From: Cordilura impudica | Taxonomy: Eukaryota; Arthropoda; Insecta; Diptera; Scathophagidae | Length of the DNA: 64,000 nucleotides | Direction: 5' to 3' | Assembly (NCBI GenBank): GCA_963682025.1 | Contig: OY821519.1 | Span: 11,632,168-11,696,167, forward strand | Part shown: positions 32,291 through 42,729 of the stretch, in pieces | How the letters are laid out: each line of letters opens with the position of its first letter | Position numbering within the stretch: position 1 is the stretch's first letter | Made by a program: the position numbers and the translations under genes | Notes under the pieces: generated by a model | Databases searched by the model: none | What the model saw: the letters and a program-made list of their open reading frames with translations, nothing else | Told to the model about the DNA's origin: nothing

Positions 32291-33049
32291 ATGCAGAAAA
32301 TTGAAGTAAGCTACCAATTAATGCTGACAATGATAGATGGAAAAGTAGGCCAGGCGTTGACTAACACGAAGGCTTCATCCAGCTGCATCATATGCCAAGC
32401 AACATCAAGCCAATTAAACCAAGTCCCGACAAAATCATTAGATAATACTGATGTGTATGAATTTCGATTATCACAACTACATGCAAGAATACGACATATG
32501 GAACACATACTAAAAATCAGTTATGATTTGGATTTGGGGTCTTCAGGATCAATAAGAAACATAAAAGCCAACAAAGAGTTAAGAAGTTCAAAAAAGAAAC
32601 ATGTTCAAGATGAATATCGCAAATTTGGATTGATTATAGATCAGCCAAAACAAGGATCAGGCAATACAAATGATGGCAATACCGCAAGAAGATTCTTTCA
32701 GATCCAGAAACAACATCTGAAATAACAGGAGTGGATTAAAACCTTATTTTCAGATTTAAAATAATCCTAGAAGTACTTGCGTGCAAAAAAGAAATTGACT
32801 CTAGAAAATTTGGAGATTATGCTAAGGAAACTACAAAAATGTATACAACCAACTACCCATGGAGAAATATGTCTGCAACAGTTCACAAAATCCTTTATCA
32901 TGTCATTAAATATCATTTGTTGCCACTTGGAGATCTATCAGAGGAGGCACAGGCAAAAAGTAATAAAGATTACAGATTTTATTGAGAGCATAATACTAGA
33001 AAAATTTCACGAAATTCCAGTTGTCCGCAAAATATTTATTTTTATTTGA
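32291..33049 (+). pseudogene. DNA transposase fragment of an insect repeat family (superfamily uncertain)
   Basis: Frame 32291-32725 reads LTMIDGKVGQALTNTKASSS and CIICQATSSQLNQVP (a C-x2-C pair), then LHARIRHMEHILKISY and SGNTNDGNTARRFF. After a frame change the sequence reads LPLGDLSEEAQAKSNKDY near 32925-32975, with an in-frame TGA at 32982-32984. I recognise this combination from recurrent repeat-derived insect proteins. The SEEAQ..NKDYR block recalls the catalytic-glutamate region of RAG1/Transib-type enzymes, but that placement is a guess. No termini were found, so it is a fragment. Confidence 0.65.
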
Positions 33050-33187
33050 ACATAAATTTTAAACTCTAGTGGTTTATAAAACAAAAGTGAGCTTTTTATA
33101 TTTTAATTAATTTTATTGAATATTCCTAACTGAATTTGTATTTATAGGAGTTTTATTTAAGGAAACAGTGTTTTGAATAAATTATTA

Positions 33188-33206
33188 ATTTATTTATTTA
33201 TTTATA
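33188..33206. repeat. TTTA microsatellite
   Basis: Short TTTA repeat immediately before the Helitron 3' end at 33207. Confidence 0.8.
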
Positions 33207-33569
33207 CTAGCTGATTCCAGCGCTACAAATTCGAGCGCAATTTCTAGGCAACGTTACTTCCCAACTTAGCCAATTCACAAACCAACACTTTTTGGTTTAT
33301 TATTATTGTGAATGAAGATAACAAACTCATTAACAAACACATTAACAAATTTAATAAAACACATGCATAGCATATGTATAATTTTATGTATGTGTTAGTA
33401 GCAAAATGCAATTTACTCAAAATAAAGGAAAAAAATCAAAAATCTGTAAATCTGGTGAAGCGCTAAAAAGAAATACCTTTCAAATTATATAATTTCGGTC
33501 AAAATCTGGATAAAACGGTAGAAAAAAACATCGGTAACAAGAAATCGCCTAGCCTATTAATATCATAGA
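33207..33569 (-). mobile_element. Complete non-autonomous Helitron (363 bp)
   Basis: On the minus strand it runs from TCTATGATATTAATAGGC to a 3' palindrome and CTAG (33210-33207). Flanking bases are A before and T after in element orientation. Collinear with 21095-21447. Confidence 0.85.
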
Positions 33570-33589
33570 TTAATTACAATGCAAAGTAA

Positions 33590-33745
33590 ATTTTTATTCT
33601 AATTTGGATCCTGGGATAAGCCGGGTGACAAAGACCGTTTGGCTGGTTTTTGAAGGCAAAGCCTCTGGTGGGAATCGAACCCACGACCCCCTCATGATAG
33701 GCGAGCACGCAACCTACTTACTTACCGGGGCGCTTCGAATAAATT
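33590..33745 (-). mobile_element. tRNA-derived SINE-like unit
   Basis: On the minus strand: GCGCCCCGGTAAGTAAGTAG, then GGTTGCGTGCTCGCC and GGTCGTGGGTTCGATTCCCA, where GGTTCGATTCC is a good RNA polymerase III B box and the upstream GTAAGTAAGTAGG stands where an A box would be. A CCAGAGGCTTTGCC segment and a non-tRNA tail with CCCGGCTTATCCCAGGATCC follow. A functional tRNA is unlikely because the acceptor and anticodon stems do not pair well. Confidence 0.6.
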
Positions 33746-33819
33746 ATATTTTTATTGAAATATCCACGTGGAGGTCACTAGCGAGTCGGATTCCTCTCCC
33801 ATCAGTGTTTATTTAATAT

Positions 33820-34930
33820 TTCACTTTTGCAATACTCACATTTTATATTACTCTATTTGGGCTATATCATGGCAGCCAAGTAAATAGCAAAATTACGGTC
33901 TGGTCGCCAACTAGCTAAACAGTTAGTGTAGGGTCAACAAATCATAAGTGTGTGCATTTGATACGAGTTTTGTTCTATAAATTTATCTCCAACTTCTTTT
34001 ATGTATTTATTTTTTTTTTTTTTTTTTTTGAGCAAGAAGTTACGAGTTTTTTATACAACTCGGAATATTTTCTTGTGTCATTATGACCTTCATTTGAAAT
34101 AAGGATTTGTTTTCAAGATGATTTTGGCATTTTTTTCCATTTCACTTTTTCTTTTCGTTTGGTCTTTGTTGTTTTTGCTTTGGTTAAATGTGGAGAACTT
34201 TTTAAAGAAACTAAGTAGCAAATAATTGGATATTGTCATTTGTTTCCTTTATTATTTTTTATTTTTTTACTATTAAGTAAAAAACGTCAAAGGATATTAG
34301 TTTTATAGAATAAAAAAAAAATATTCTAAAATAATATTAAGTTGATTAAATTTACAAACATAAGAAAGTAGATAGGCACATTTATTAGAAGGCACAAGGA
34401 TTGTCGAATTAATTATTTTTCTACAAGACACGGAAATTAAAAGTCGTTTTTTTTACAAATTCAGGAATTATATAATTAATCTTAAAAAAATGCGTTACAT
34501 TATGTGTCAATGAAAAATAAATGCCAAGAATGGAAACATTTAAGTAGAGCACGTGACATTTAGGATTACACATACTGTGGCGGCCAAAATCCTATATTTT
34601 AAACGGTAATTACCAAAATTGTAGTCCGACAGAGTGCTTGTTTGCCGCTCTCAATAAAAACTTAGTCTTAGTAACATTTGCCCACTCATATAGTATTAAA
34701 ATATGTGAAGTCCATAAATCGTGCGACAAAACCAACTACACAAAATATGTTTTAGTTAAAACAAAGACTAAAATAACCGTTATGTTTGTTTTGTAAACAT
34801 ATTAAATTGAAAATTTTATACTGTTTGTTTAAATAAATTAGATCTTTCTAATATAGTTTTATAACTAAAAGGTAAATTTTTATATACAAAAGAATTTTGC
34901 TGATTTTAACAAGTTTCAGTAACGACAAGC
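33820..34930. other. No gene recognised
   Basis: AT-rich sequence with a long T run near 34008-34029. No open frame of note and no repeat termini recognised. Confidence 0.5.
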
Positions 34931-34934
34931 AACA

Positions 34935-35618
34935 TGACTAAGACAAAACATAAATACGAAGATTTTCAAACTGGAATGACCCATAAAGACATTTGTAAAA
35001 AGTATAAAATGACAAAGTCTACTAAAAATTACTTTATAAATAAGTTTAAATCACCAGGAACTGTACAAGCAACCAACTTTGGAGGTCGACCTAGGATGAT
35101 ACGCCAATAGTAAGATAATTTAAAAAAAATCGTACTAAGTCTGCACGAAGTGTGCGGAAATTATTGTACGTTAAGGCACATGTACAGTTCAAAGAAGAGC
35201 AGTTGCAGCTGGGCTCTAAAAAACAATTTATATCCAAGAAAATCAAAAAAACTCGACTAAAATTACCGCGCGATCATCTCTACTGGGCTTAAATTCAATG
35301 GATCAGAGTTTTGTTTTCAAACGAATCCAAGTGCAATATTCGTTTGCAACCTCCACACTGTTAAGCATAGTGGGGGTCAAGTAATGGTGTGGGCTGCTCT
35401 TCGGGAAACAACTTAGAACCATTGCCGAAAATCGATGAAATAATGAATAAAAAAAATGTGTCCAAATATTCTGCAGGAAGTTATGTTGCCACGTGGCGGA
35501 AAAAAATTGCAGACTCCGAGGATATTCCAACATGACAACGAGCCGAAACACACGTCAAAGGTAGTGAAAAATTGGCTGAGGTCGTAGAGGTCGCAAGAGG
35601 TCGTAGTCATGAAATGGC
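34935..35618 (+). pseudogene. Tc1-like transposase pseudogene, 3' end lost
   Basis: Starts MTKTKHKYEDFQTGMTHKDI, the first helix-turn-helix of Tc1 transposases, and reaches NFGGRPRMI (GRPR AT-hook-like linker) before a TAG near 35108. Later blocks in broken frames read IRVLFSNESKCNI, GGGQVMVWAAL and FQHDNEPKHTSKVVKNWL. The first catalytic aspartate of the DDE triad (normally in FSDES) is asparagine here, the second aspartate (HDNEPKH) is kept, and the glutamate block is absent because the heptamer array starts at 35619. Confidence 0.88.
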
Positions 35619-36804
35619 TTAATTTTTAATTTTTAATTTTTAATTTTTAATTCTTAATTTTTAATTTTTAATTTTTAATTTTTAATTTTTAATTTTTAAT
35701 TTTTAATTTTTAATTTTTAATTTTTAATTTTTAATTTTTAATTTTTAATTTTTAATTTTTAATTTTTAATTTTTAATTTTTAATTTTTAATTTTTAATTT
35801 TTAATTTTTAATTTTTAATTTTTAATTCTTAATTTTTAATTTTTAATTTTTAATTTTTAATTTTTAATTTTTAATTTTTAATTTTTAATTTTTAATTTTT
35901 AATTTTTAATTTTTAATTTTTAATTTGTAATTTTTAATTTTTAATTTTTAATTTTTAATTTTTAATTTTTAATTTTTAATTTTTAATTTTTAATTTTTAA
36001 TTTTTAATTTTTAATTTTTAATTTTTAATTTTTAATTTTTAATTTTTAATTTTTAATTTTTAATTTTTAATTTTTAATTTTTAATTTTTAATTTTTAATT
36101 TTTAATTTTTAATTTTTAATTTTTAATTTTTAATTTTTAATTTTTAATTTTTAATTTTTAATTTTTAATTTTTAATTTTTAATTTTTAATTTTTAATTTT
36201 TAATTTTTAATTTTTAATTTTTAATTTTTAATTTCTAATTTTTAATTTTTAATTTTTAATTTTTAATTTTTAATTTTTAATTTTTAATTTTTAATTTTTA
36301 ATTTTTAATTTTTAATTTTTAATTTTTAATTTTTAATTTTTAATTTTTAATTTTTAATTTTTAATTTTTAATTTTTAATTTTTAATTTTTAATTTTTAAT
36401 TTTTAATTTTTAATTTTTAATTTTTAATTTTTAATTTTTAATTTTTAATTTTTAATTTTTAATTTTTAATTTTTAATTTTTAATTTTTAATTTTTAATTT
36501 TTAATTTTTAATTTTTAATTTTTAATTTTTAATTTTTAATTTTTAATTTTTAATTTTTAATTTTTAATTTTTAATTTTTAATTTTTAATTTTTAATTTTT
36601 AATTTTTAATTTTTAATTTTTAATTTTTAATTTTTAATTTTTAATTTTTAATTTTTAATTTTTAATTTTTAATTTTTAATTTTTAATTTTTAATTTTTAA
36701 TTTTTAATTTTTAATTTTTAATTTTTAATTTTTAATTTTTAATTTTTAATTTTTAATTTTTAATTTTTAATTTTTAATTTTTAATTTTTAATTTTTAATT
36801 TTTA
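35619..36804. repeat. 1.19-kb homogeneous TTTTTAA heptamer array
   Basis: About 169 head-to-tail copies of TTTTTAA. Only a handful of variants are seen (TTCTTAA near 35650 and 35825, a TTTGTAA near 35924, a TTTCTAA near 36233). It begins inside a Tc1 transposase pseudogene and ends at AAAAAATTATAAGATCGGAG with no element terminus evident on either side. Confidence 0.98.
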
Positions 36805-37095
36805 AAAAATTATAAGATCGGAGTTGCACTACCATCATATTTTGGATGAAATATTGAGGTCGAAGGAACTTGGAAGTGGCGTGACACATTTAATTATCAT
36901 CTCATGAAGGATAGATGTCACAAAACACCAAACCCTTAATTTCCTTGTATGATGGGGGACTAGGATATATACAAAGCTGATGACAAAACTCTTAGATAAC
37001 CATCAGTCCTCATGAAGTGGTAATGCCGTATCAGAGTGGTGAGGGAAAAATTTGTTGGGGCCACTAGATCATAGCGCGCTAACACTACGTCCATT
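36805..37095. other. Unassigned sequence right of the heptamer array
   Basis: Moderate-complexity sequence with no continuing Tc1 coding blocks that I can recognise. It may be a diverged DINE-1 flank, because a DINE-1 fragment follows. Confidence 0.4.
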
Positions 37096-37099
37096 AAAA

Positions 37100-37252
37100 A
37101 AAGGCAAACAGGCCGACAGACAGACGGACGGACGGTTTGACGTCGCTAAATCGGCTCAAATAGTGATTCTGATGCGATCGGTATAATAAGTTCAAATATT
37201 TTTGTTAGTTACAAACATCTGTACCACATAGAGGTACTGGATATAAAAATGG
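37100..37252 (-). mobile_element. DINE-1-like 5' fragment
   Basis: On the minus strand: CTATGTGG-like start, AGTTACAAACA/TGTTTGTAACT, TTATACCGATCG and the GTCCGTCCGTCTGTCTGT core. Only the first ~150 bp remain. Confidence 0.75.
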
Positions 37253-37600
37253 ATTTTAATCTAATGTAATCGTCTACATTTGATAGACATGTGGTACGTT
37301 AATGAAATACACTCTATTTTTTTGCGTAATATTTGTGAACTACAAATTATTTTTAAGTTTGTTAGGCATACTAGAAATTCCAGGAAAATGCTTATGAATG
37401 TCAAGCCAAAATTACTTTAAAAATTACTTTTTTTATATGAACGAACTACATTACTTCATCTTCTTTGAACTTGATAATATTTGACATAAATGTCGTACTG
37501 AACTAACAAATATTCAGGTGCATATTCTCAAGATGTTTGCATACTAAAGATAAAATCAAAGGTAATCAAAAAAAAAAAAAAAATAATTAAAAAAAAACAT
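37253..37600. other. No gene recognised
   Basis: AT-rich gap between two DINE-1 fragments. Confidence 0.5.
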
Positions 37601-37604
37601 ACTG

Positions 37605-38130
37605 ATTGGATATAAAAAATAAGCATAACCCAAATCTAATTAAAGTTTTTGTTAATTTTGTTGCCTGCAGATTTGAAAAAGTTCATATTAGATGTTATTT
37701 TATATGGGGACTAGCTCGAAAATTAACCAATCCTGACCTTATTTGGTAAAGTCAGTTTTTTCCAAAAACAAATAAAATATTTTTGTTTTTGATTGGTTTA
37801 AGTGAAGATTAAGAAACACACACAAACACAACAGGTCTGAACATGCACAGATTTTCACCAATTTCAATAGCTTTGGCCTATGGCCGATAGAAGCTTTTTA
37901 TGTTAATTTCATTAAAATATATTCATATTTGCGACCTGTAGTTTGATTGCAAGGTTTACATGGACACACAGACGCACAGACGGACGGATGGACGGACAAC
38001 GTTAAATCGACTCAGAAAGTGATTCTGAGTCTATCGGTATAATGAAAGATGTGTAAGGTCAAATATTTTTGGTAGTTACAAACATCAGCACAAAGTCATT
38101 ATACCCAAACCACATAGTGGTATAGGGCAG
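37605..38130 (-). mobile_element. DINE-1-like element, internally shortened
   Basis: Minus-strand copy from CCCTATACCACTATGTGG (38130) through the GTCCGTCC core (37997-37978) to GCTTATTTTTTATATCCA (37605). It lacks about 250 bp of the interior and the 3' hairpin. Confidence 0.85.
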
Positions 38131-38134
38131 AAAA

Positions 38135-38590
38135 AGTGAACTTTTATCTACATTTTATTTTATTTAAATTTCTCAATTATTTTTTTTATGTAATTTTCAA
38201 CAATGCTTTGCTGAAAGTATATAAAAACAATAATTTACTTGTTTCTATTAGGTTTACCATTTCGTTATGCATTTTATAAAAGGAAAATAAAAAAAAATTT
38301 ATTTGGAATGGAACTACCACAAATATTTGTTTTTTTTTCTAAATAATATAAGCTTTGTTATTTAAAACAATCTAAAAAAAAATGTCAAATTTACTTTTTT
38401 CAATTAAATTATATACTTGACTTAGAATTTTTGTTTTCAACTCAGGATATAATACGAAAAAAAAAAATTTACTCATCAAAGAGGACTGAACACAATCAGC
38501 ATTGAGATACACAGCTATGGACATACAAATGACAGATTTTGTTTATGTATTTTTTTATACAATAATAATAAAAGTTTAAGTTATAATTCA
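38135..38590. other. No gene recognised
   Basis: AT-rich sequence without recognisable features. Confidence 0.5.
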
Positions 38591-38800
38591 CTAGCTGACC
38601 CAGCAAACGTGGTTTTGTCATATAACTTATATTTAGTGAATATTTTTGTTTTTAATTAAAAAATAACCAATGCTTTGTAAGAGTATGGGAATGCGATATA
38701 TGAAAGAGAGAAGAATGAAGAAGCGCTATAGATCATGATCGCCGATGAAAACAAAAAACATCAACCATTTAGTTGCTCAATAAAATGTATTTCTTTAACG
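38591..38800 (-). mobile_element. Helitron 3' end of a second family
   Basis: On the minus strand ends ...GTTTGCTGGGTCAGCTAG followed by T, which resembles the GGGTCAGCTAG end of widespread insect Helitrons. The inner boundary is arbitrary. Confidence 0.5.
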
Positions 38801-39284
38801 TGAAGAATTAAAAAATTTTTTTTTTAAGTGTTATTTTCTATTGTTATTATACTTATTTCGTGGAATGGACACAGAAAAAAATTGATATTTACTGTAAGCC
38901 GTAGCGAAAATACAAACAAGTAGTATGTAAAAATATTTCGGACTCATATATGTCCATGGCATCATTTGTACCATTGTAATTTAAGAAGATTTTGGAAGAT
39001 TCAGAAATATTCAAAAAATAAAATCCCATATTTTCATATCAAAATAAAAAAAAAATCAGAATTATTGCGCTAATGTCCAGCAGATTTAATTTGCTAAAAT
39101 TAACAAATTTGACAGTAACAGATAATAAATTTTTCTGTAGTAGAGCAAGATTTTTAAGATAATATTACCAACGTTTTTTTAAGTGGAAATTTGCAAATTT
39201 GACAGCAAAAAATTTTCAATTTTTCAGTAATAATAGCAGAATTTGCAGCTGATTTTACTATTTTTTTTGTGTAAATTTTTTTTT
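38800..39284. other. No gene recognised
   Basis: AT-rich, with a degenerate internal duplication of AAATTTGACAG...AATTTTTC.GTA (39100-39150 and 39190-39235). Confidence 0.45.
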
Positions 39285-39299
39285 TTTTGCTGAAAAGTT

Positions 39300-39591
39300 T
39301 TCTTCCGCCATAAGCTCCAAAAGAACATGGCAAACAATAAGCGAAGTCGGTATCGGTAAATCTACACATCGAGAACCATGTTCGATTGATGCCGATACAA
39401 TCAATACAAAGTTTTTAAGTGTTCCTATGGTTCCAGCAGATAAAGATTATTACATCAATAATCATTCGAATAACAATTCTGAATCTCTTTTTTTCTTTTG
39501 CTGCAGTAGACCAATGTGATGTTTTATCTACTTTATTGTCTATAAAATCGAACTCTATAGGAGTGAATGGGATTAATCCTAAGTTTCTTAA
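39300..39591 (+). pseudogene. LINE3 ORF2 piece 1: linker before RT
   Basis: Reads SKRTWQTISEVGIGKS, then a serine/asparagine-rich stretch, and CDVLSTLLSIKSNSIGVNGI with NPKFL at the junction. LINE2 has the matching blocks NKTWKEIRKIGVKK and GFLSIKSNSVGYDDMHPKFI, which identifies the segment. Frame 39419-39658 covers it and runs on into the inserted transposon. Confidence 0.82.
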
Positions 39592-39758
39592 CCATTTCAC
39601 GACCGGACCTAAACTGCGGGAACATTTTTCTTTTTTCTTTTTGAGGATTCGTACTTAACGACCCAACATTTCTAAACAAAAGTGTGGTCAAAAATATTTT
39701 TTTTTGAATTCCTTCAAGGAAAAAATTCATGGGACATATAAATCCCATTGGTTGTCAA
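39592..39758. repeat. Possible piggyBac-like terminal module
   Basis: GGGACATATAAATCCCATTGG at 39729-39749 closely resembles GGGACATATATATCCCATTGG at the right end of the element (46256-46276), in the same orientation. This suggests a second right-end-like sequence only ~160 bp from the left terminus, perhaps a small TTAA-type MITE (39592-39758) fused to, or inserted at, the end of the larger element. Confidence 0.5.
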
Positions 39759-39928
39759 CGGTCAAAATCAGTGAGCAACTAATTTACACCTCTAAAAGCA
39801 AGTCAGTGATTTTTGTTTTTACTATTTTACATAAATAGCTGTAGTTTTGGTTTTGTATTTGTTGGTTTTGTTTTTAGATATAGATTATAGAGAATCGATT
39901 ACTACTTTTTTAGTTTGTACTAAAAATG

Positions 39929-40026
39929 GAAAGGCAAATCGGAGAAACGCAATATGTATGTTCCTTTTGTAAAAAAACTTTTTGTTTCACAAAACCCCGT
40001 AATTGCTTCGAAGATTACCATAATTG
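39929..40026 (+). pseudogene. Possible piggyBac transposase C-terminal zinc motif
   Basis: A short frame starting at the ATG 39926 reads ETQYVCSFCKKTFCFTKPRN then CFEDYHN and a stop. The C-x2-C-K-x3-C...CF..YH pattern is like the cysteine-rich C-terminus of piggyBac transposases. It is present only in the left arm, with no counterpart in the right arm, so it may be an inserted fragment. Too short to be certain. Confidence 0.4.
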
Positions 40027-40370
40027 ATTTTGTATTTTTGAGATATTTAGAACTAACAATTTTCTAAGTATTTTTATTTATAGTTTAATTAATACTTGAT
40101 TTAATATTATGAATTTCTTTAATTTAATAAAATTATAAAACTATCAAACATCTTTTTGTACCATTGACGACAAGTTGGACATATATCGCACCTGTACCTC
40201 TAAAGTGAGTCAACTCAAAATTTTTCAATTTTCAGTTTTTGAAAGAAAACGATACACAGTGGTCATATCTATCCACTGTAAAAATCTTACATCGGTTTTT
40301 CTAGTCTTTCGCAAAAAAATCAAGTCAAGAACCGCAACTCAACAAACAAAAGATTATATGTAATAAAAAA

Positions 40371-41833
40371 AAGTAAGAAAATTATAGTCGGTCTAGACCG
40401 ACTATACGATACCCTATACCATGCGTTTAGAAACCCTATCTCTTAGGCCCAACTAACTGGACATAGAAAATAAGCAAAAACCACATTTGAGTGGGATTTT
40501 TATTAATTTTTTTGGCTGCAGATATGAGAAAGTTCATATCGGATGCTATACCTATATGGGGACTAGGTCCAAAAATGAACCGATCCTGATCATGTTTGGT
40601 TAAGTCTCTTATATTTTGCAAGAATATATACAAACAAAATTTGTGCTGCTGTTTGTAACAACCAAAAATATTTGACCTAGACCCATCTTTAATTGTACCG
40701 ATCGAATCAGAATCACTTTCTGAGTTGATTTAACAATGTCCGTCCGTCCGTCCGTCCGTCCGTCTGTGTGTCCATGTAAAGCTTGTAATCAAACTGCAGG
40801 TCGCAAATATGAATATATTTTGATGAAATTCGGCATATAAGCTTCCATCGGCCATGGGATGAACGCTATTGAAATTGGTGATAATCGGTCCATGTTCAGA
40901 CCTAGCCCCCATACAAATTACCCCTATGAAATCGACATAAATTGCCATAAGATCCAAATTGTCATATAGATCTTACTCAAATTGGGTTTTTTATACGTTC
41001 ATTACGTGCCTTAATGTGTAGTCCAAAAATGATGCATTTGGCCCCATATAGAGCTGCTTCCCGATCTTCACTTCAATCTATTAAAAAACAAAAATATTGC
41101 ACTGATTCTTCTCAGATTTTGTTTGTATATATTTTTGCAAAATACAAGAGACTTTACCAAACATGATCAGGATCGGTCCATTTTTGGACCTAGTCCCCAT
41201 ATAGATCTAGCATCCGATATGAACTTTTTCATGTCTGCAGTCAAAAAAATTAATAAAAATTAGACTCAAATTTGGTTTTTGCTTATTTTCTATGTCCAGT
41301 TAGTGGGGCCTAGACCGACTATAATTTTCTTACTTGTTTTGTTTTTTAATAGATTTAAGTGAAAATCGGGAAGCAGCTCTATATGGGGCCAAAGGCATCA
41401 TTTTTTGACTACTCATTAATGGATGTAATGAACGCATATAACCCCAATTTGAATAAGATCTATATGATAATTTGGATGTTATGGCAATTTATGTCGATTT
41501 CATAGGGGTAATTTGTATGGGGGCTAGGTTTGAACATGGACCGATTCTCACCAATTTCAATAGCGTTCATCCCATGGCCGATAAAAGCTTATATACCAAA
41601 TTTCATCAAAATATATTCATATTTGCGACCTGCAGTTTGATTACAAGGTTTACATGGACACACAGACGGACGGACGGACGGACGAACGGACGGACATTGT
41701 TAAATCAACTCAGAAAGTGATTCTGATTCGATCGGTATAATTAAAGAAGGGTCTAGGTCAAATATTTTTGGTTGTTACAAACAGCAGCACAAAGTCATTA
41801 TACCCAAACCACATAGTGGTATAGGGTATAAAA
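40371..41833. mobile_element. Nested DINE-1 composite: a plus copy inside a minus copy
   Basis: 40371-40640 is the 3' half of a minus-strand DINE-1 (hairpin TCGGTCTAGACCGA at the outer left edge). 40641-41340 is a plus-strand copy lacking the first ~45 bp but keeping the TTTTCTTACTTG end. 41341-41833 is the 5' half of the minus-strand copy, ending CCACTATGTGGT-type at the right. The minus copy has lost about 20 bp at the insertion point. Open frames through it are shadows. Confidence 0.85.
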
Positions 41834-41837
41834 ATAC

Positions 41838-42315
41838 AGTTGTAACCCTCTTTGTGTTATAAGAGAGTGAAAACATGTCAAACCATCATGCCGTTCGGAT
41901 ACAACACCTCTGATTTCAATGAAAGTCACCACAACTGTTGTATGTCGTTGGACTTTAACAAAACATAAATCTTCAGACCCCAGATTTTTACGGCTTCCGA
42001 AATATGACGTCATAAAAGATGTAAAAATTTTAAAAAATCACAAAAGTGTAATTACAAAAAGCGATAGAAATTTTGAACTATGCAAGCTAATATAGTTTTT
42101 TTGGTATCGTTTTAAAGGTGAAAGTGCGTCCTTTAATATTATATGCATATTGTGTTTTTTAAGAAAAGGTCAAAGGTCATATTTTGGGATCTCGAGTTCA
42201 AAGGTCCATATCTGAAAAAGTATATTTTTTAAAATTCTTAAAAAAAAATTCTTCTACATTTGCCGAAAATTTTAAGTTGGAGCCTCGATTGGTGACAGAG
42301 TTATAGACCAGAGCG
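41838..42315 (+). repeat. Left inner inverted arm of the TTAA element
   Basis: Pairs with 45290-45815 in inverted orientation. Landmarks are CGTCAAACCATCA-like, GATTTCAATGAAA, ATATGACGTCATAAA, AAGGTGAAAGTGCGTCCTTTA, AAAGGTCAAAGGTCATATTT, GATCTCGAGTTCAAAGGTCC and GGAGCCTCGATTGGTG. A perfect DR1 motif lies at 42167-42179. Confidence 0.88.
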
Positions 42316-42729
42316 TAGTCTTAAGTACGTTTTGTGTTCATACAAGACAACCCTTACTAAGGCTTATTATTCTAAATGTATTTCCCATGCGAATAATTTA
42401 TATTGTATTATTGAAGAAGACATAGTTTTCATTTATTTTTTTATTACAAATATTGAAAAAAACATTAAACTAATTCAATTCATTTTTTTTAAATAATACT
42501 GTTAAAAGCTTTCAGTTGAAATTTGTATTGTAAATTTGAAATGTAGTACAAAAAGTATTGAACAAAACAATATTGTTTAATATAATTCAGGTATTTTTTT
42601 TTTTTGTATTAAAGCTATTTAATTGATAATTTTTGTTTTTAGAATTTTTAAAATTTATTACAAAACTTGTTTTTAAACCTTTAAAAGGTTGAGTTAAATA
42701 TAATATTTATTCAGACAGTAAAACTTAAA

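Noticed and set aside
33640..33740. Functional tRNA gene
   Set aside because: A good B box is present, but the acceptor and anticodon arms do not pair convincingly and a SINE-like tail follows.
35619..36804. Telomeric repeat
   Set aside because: TTTTTAA is not a known insect telomere unit (TTAGG or retroelement arrays in flies) and the array is interstitial within a Tc1 remnant.
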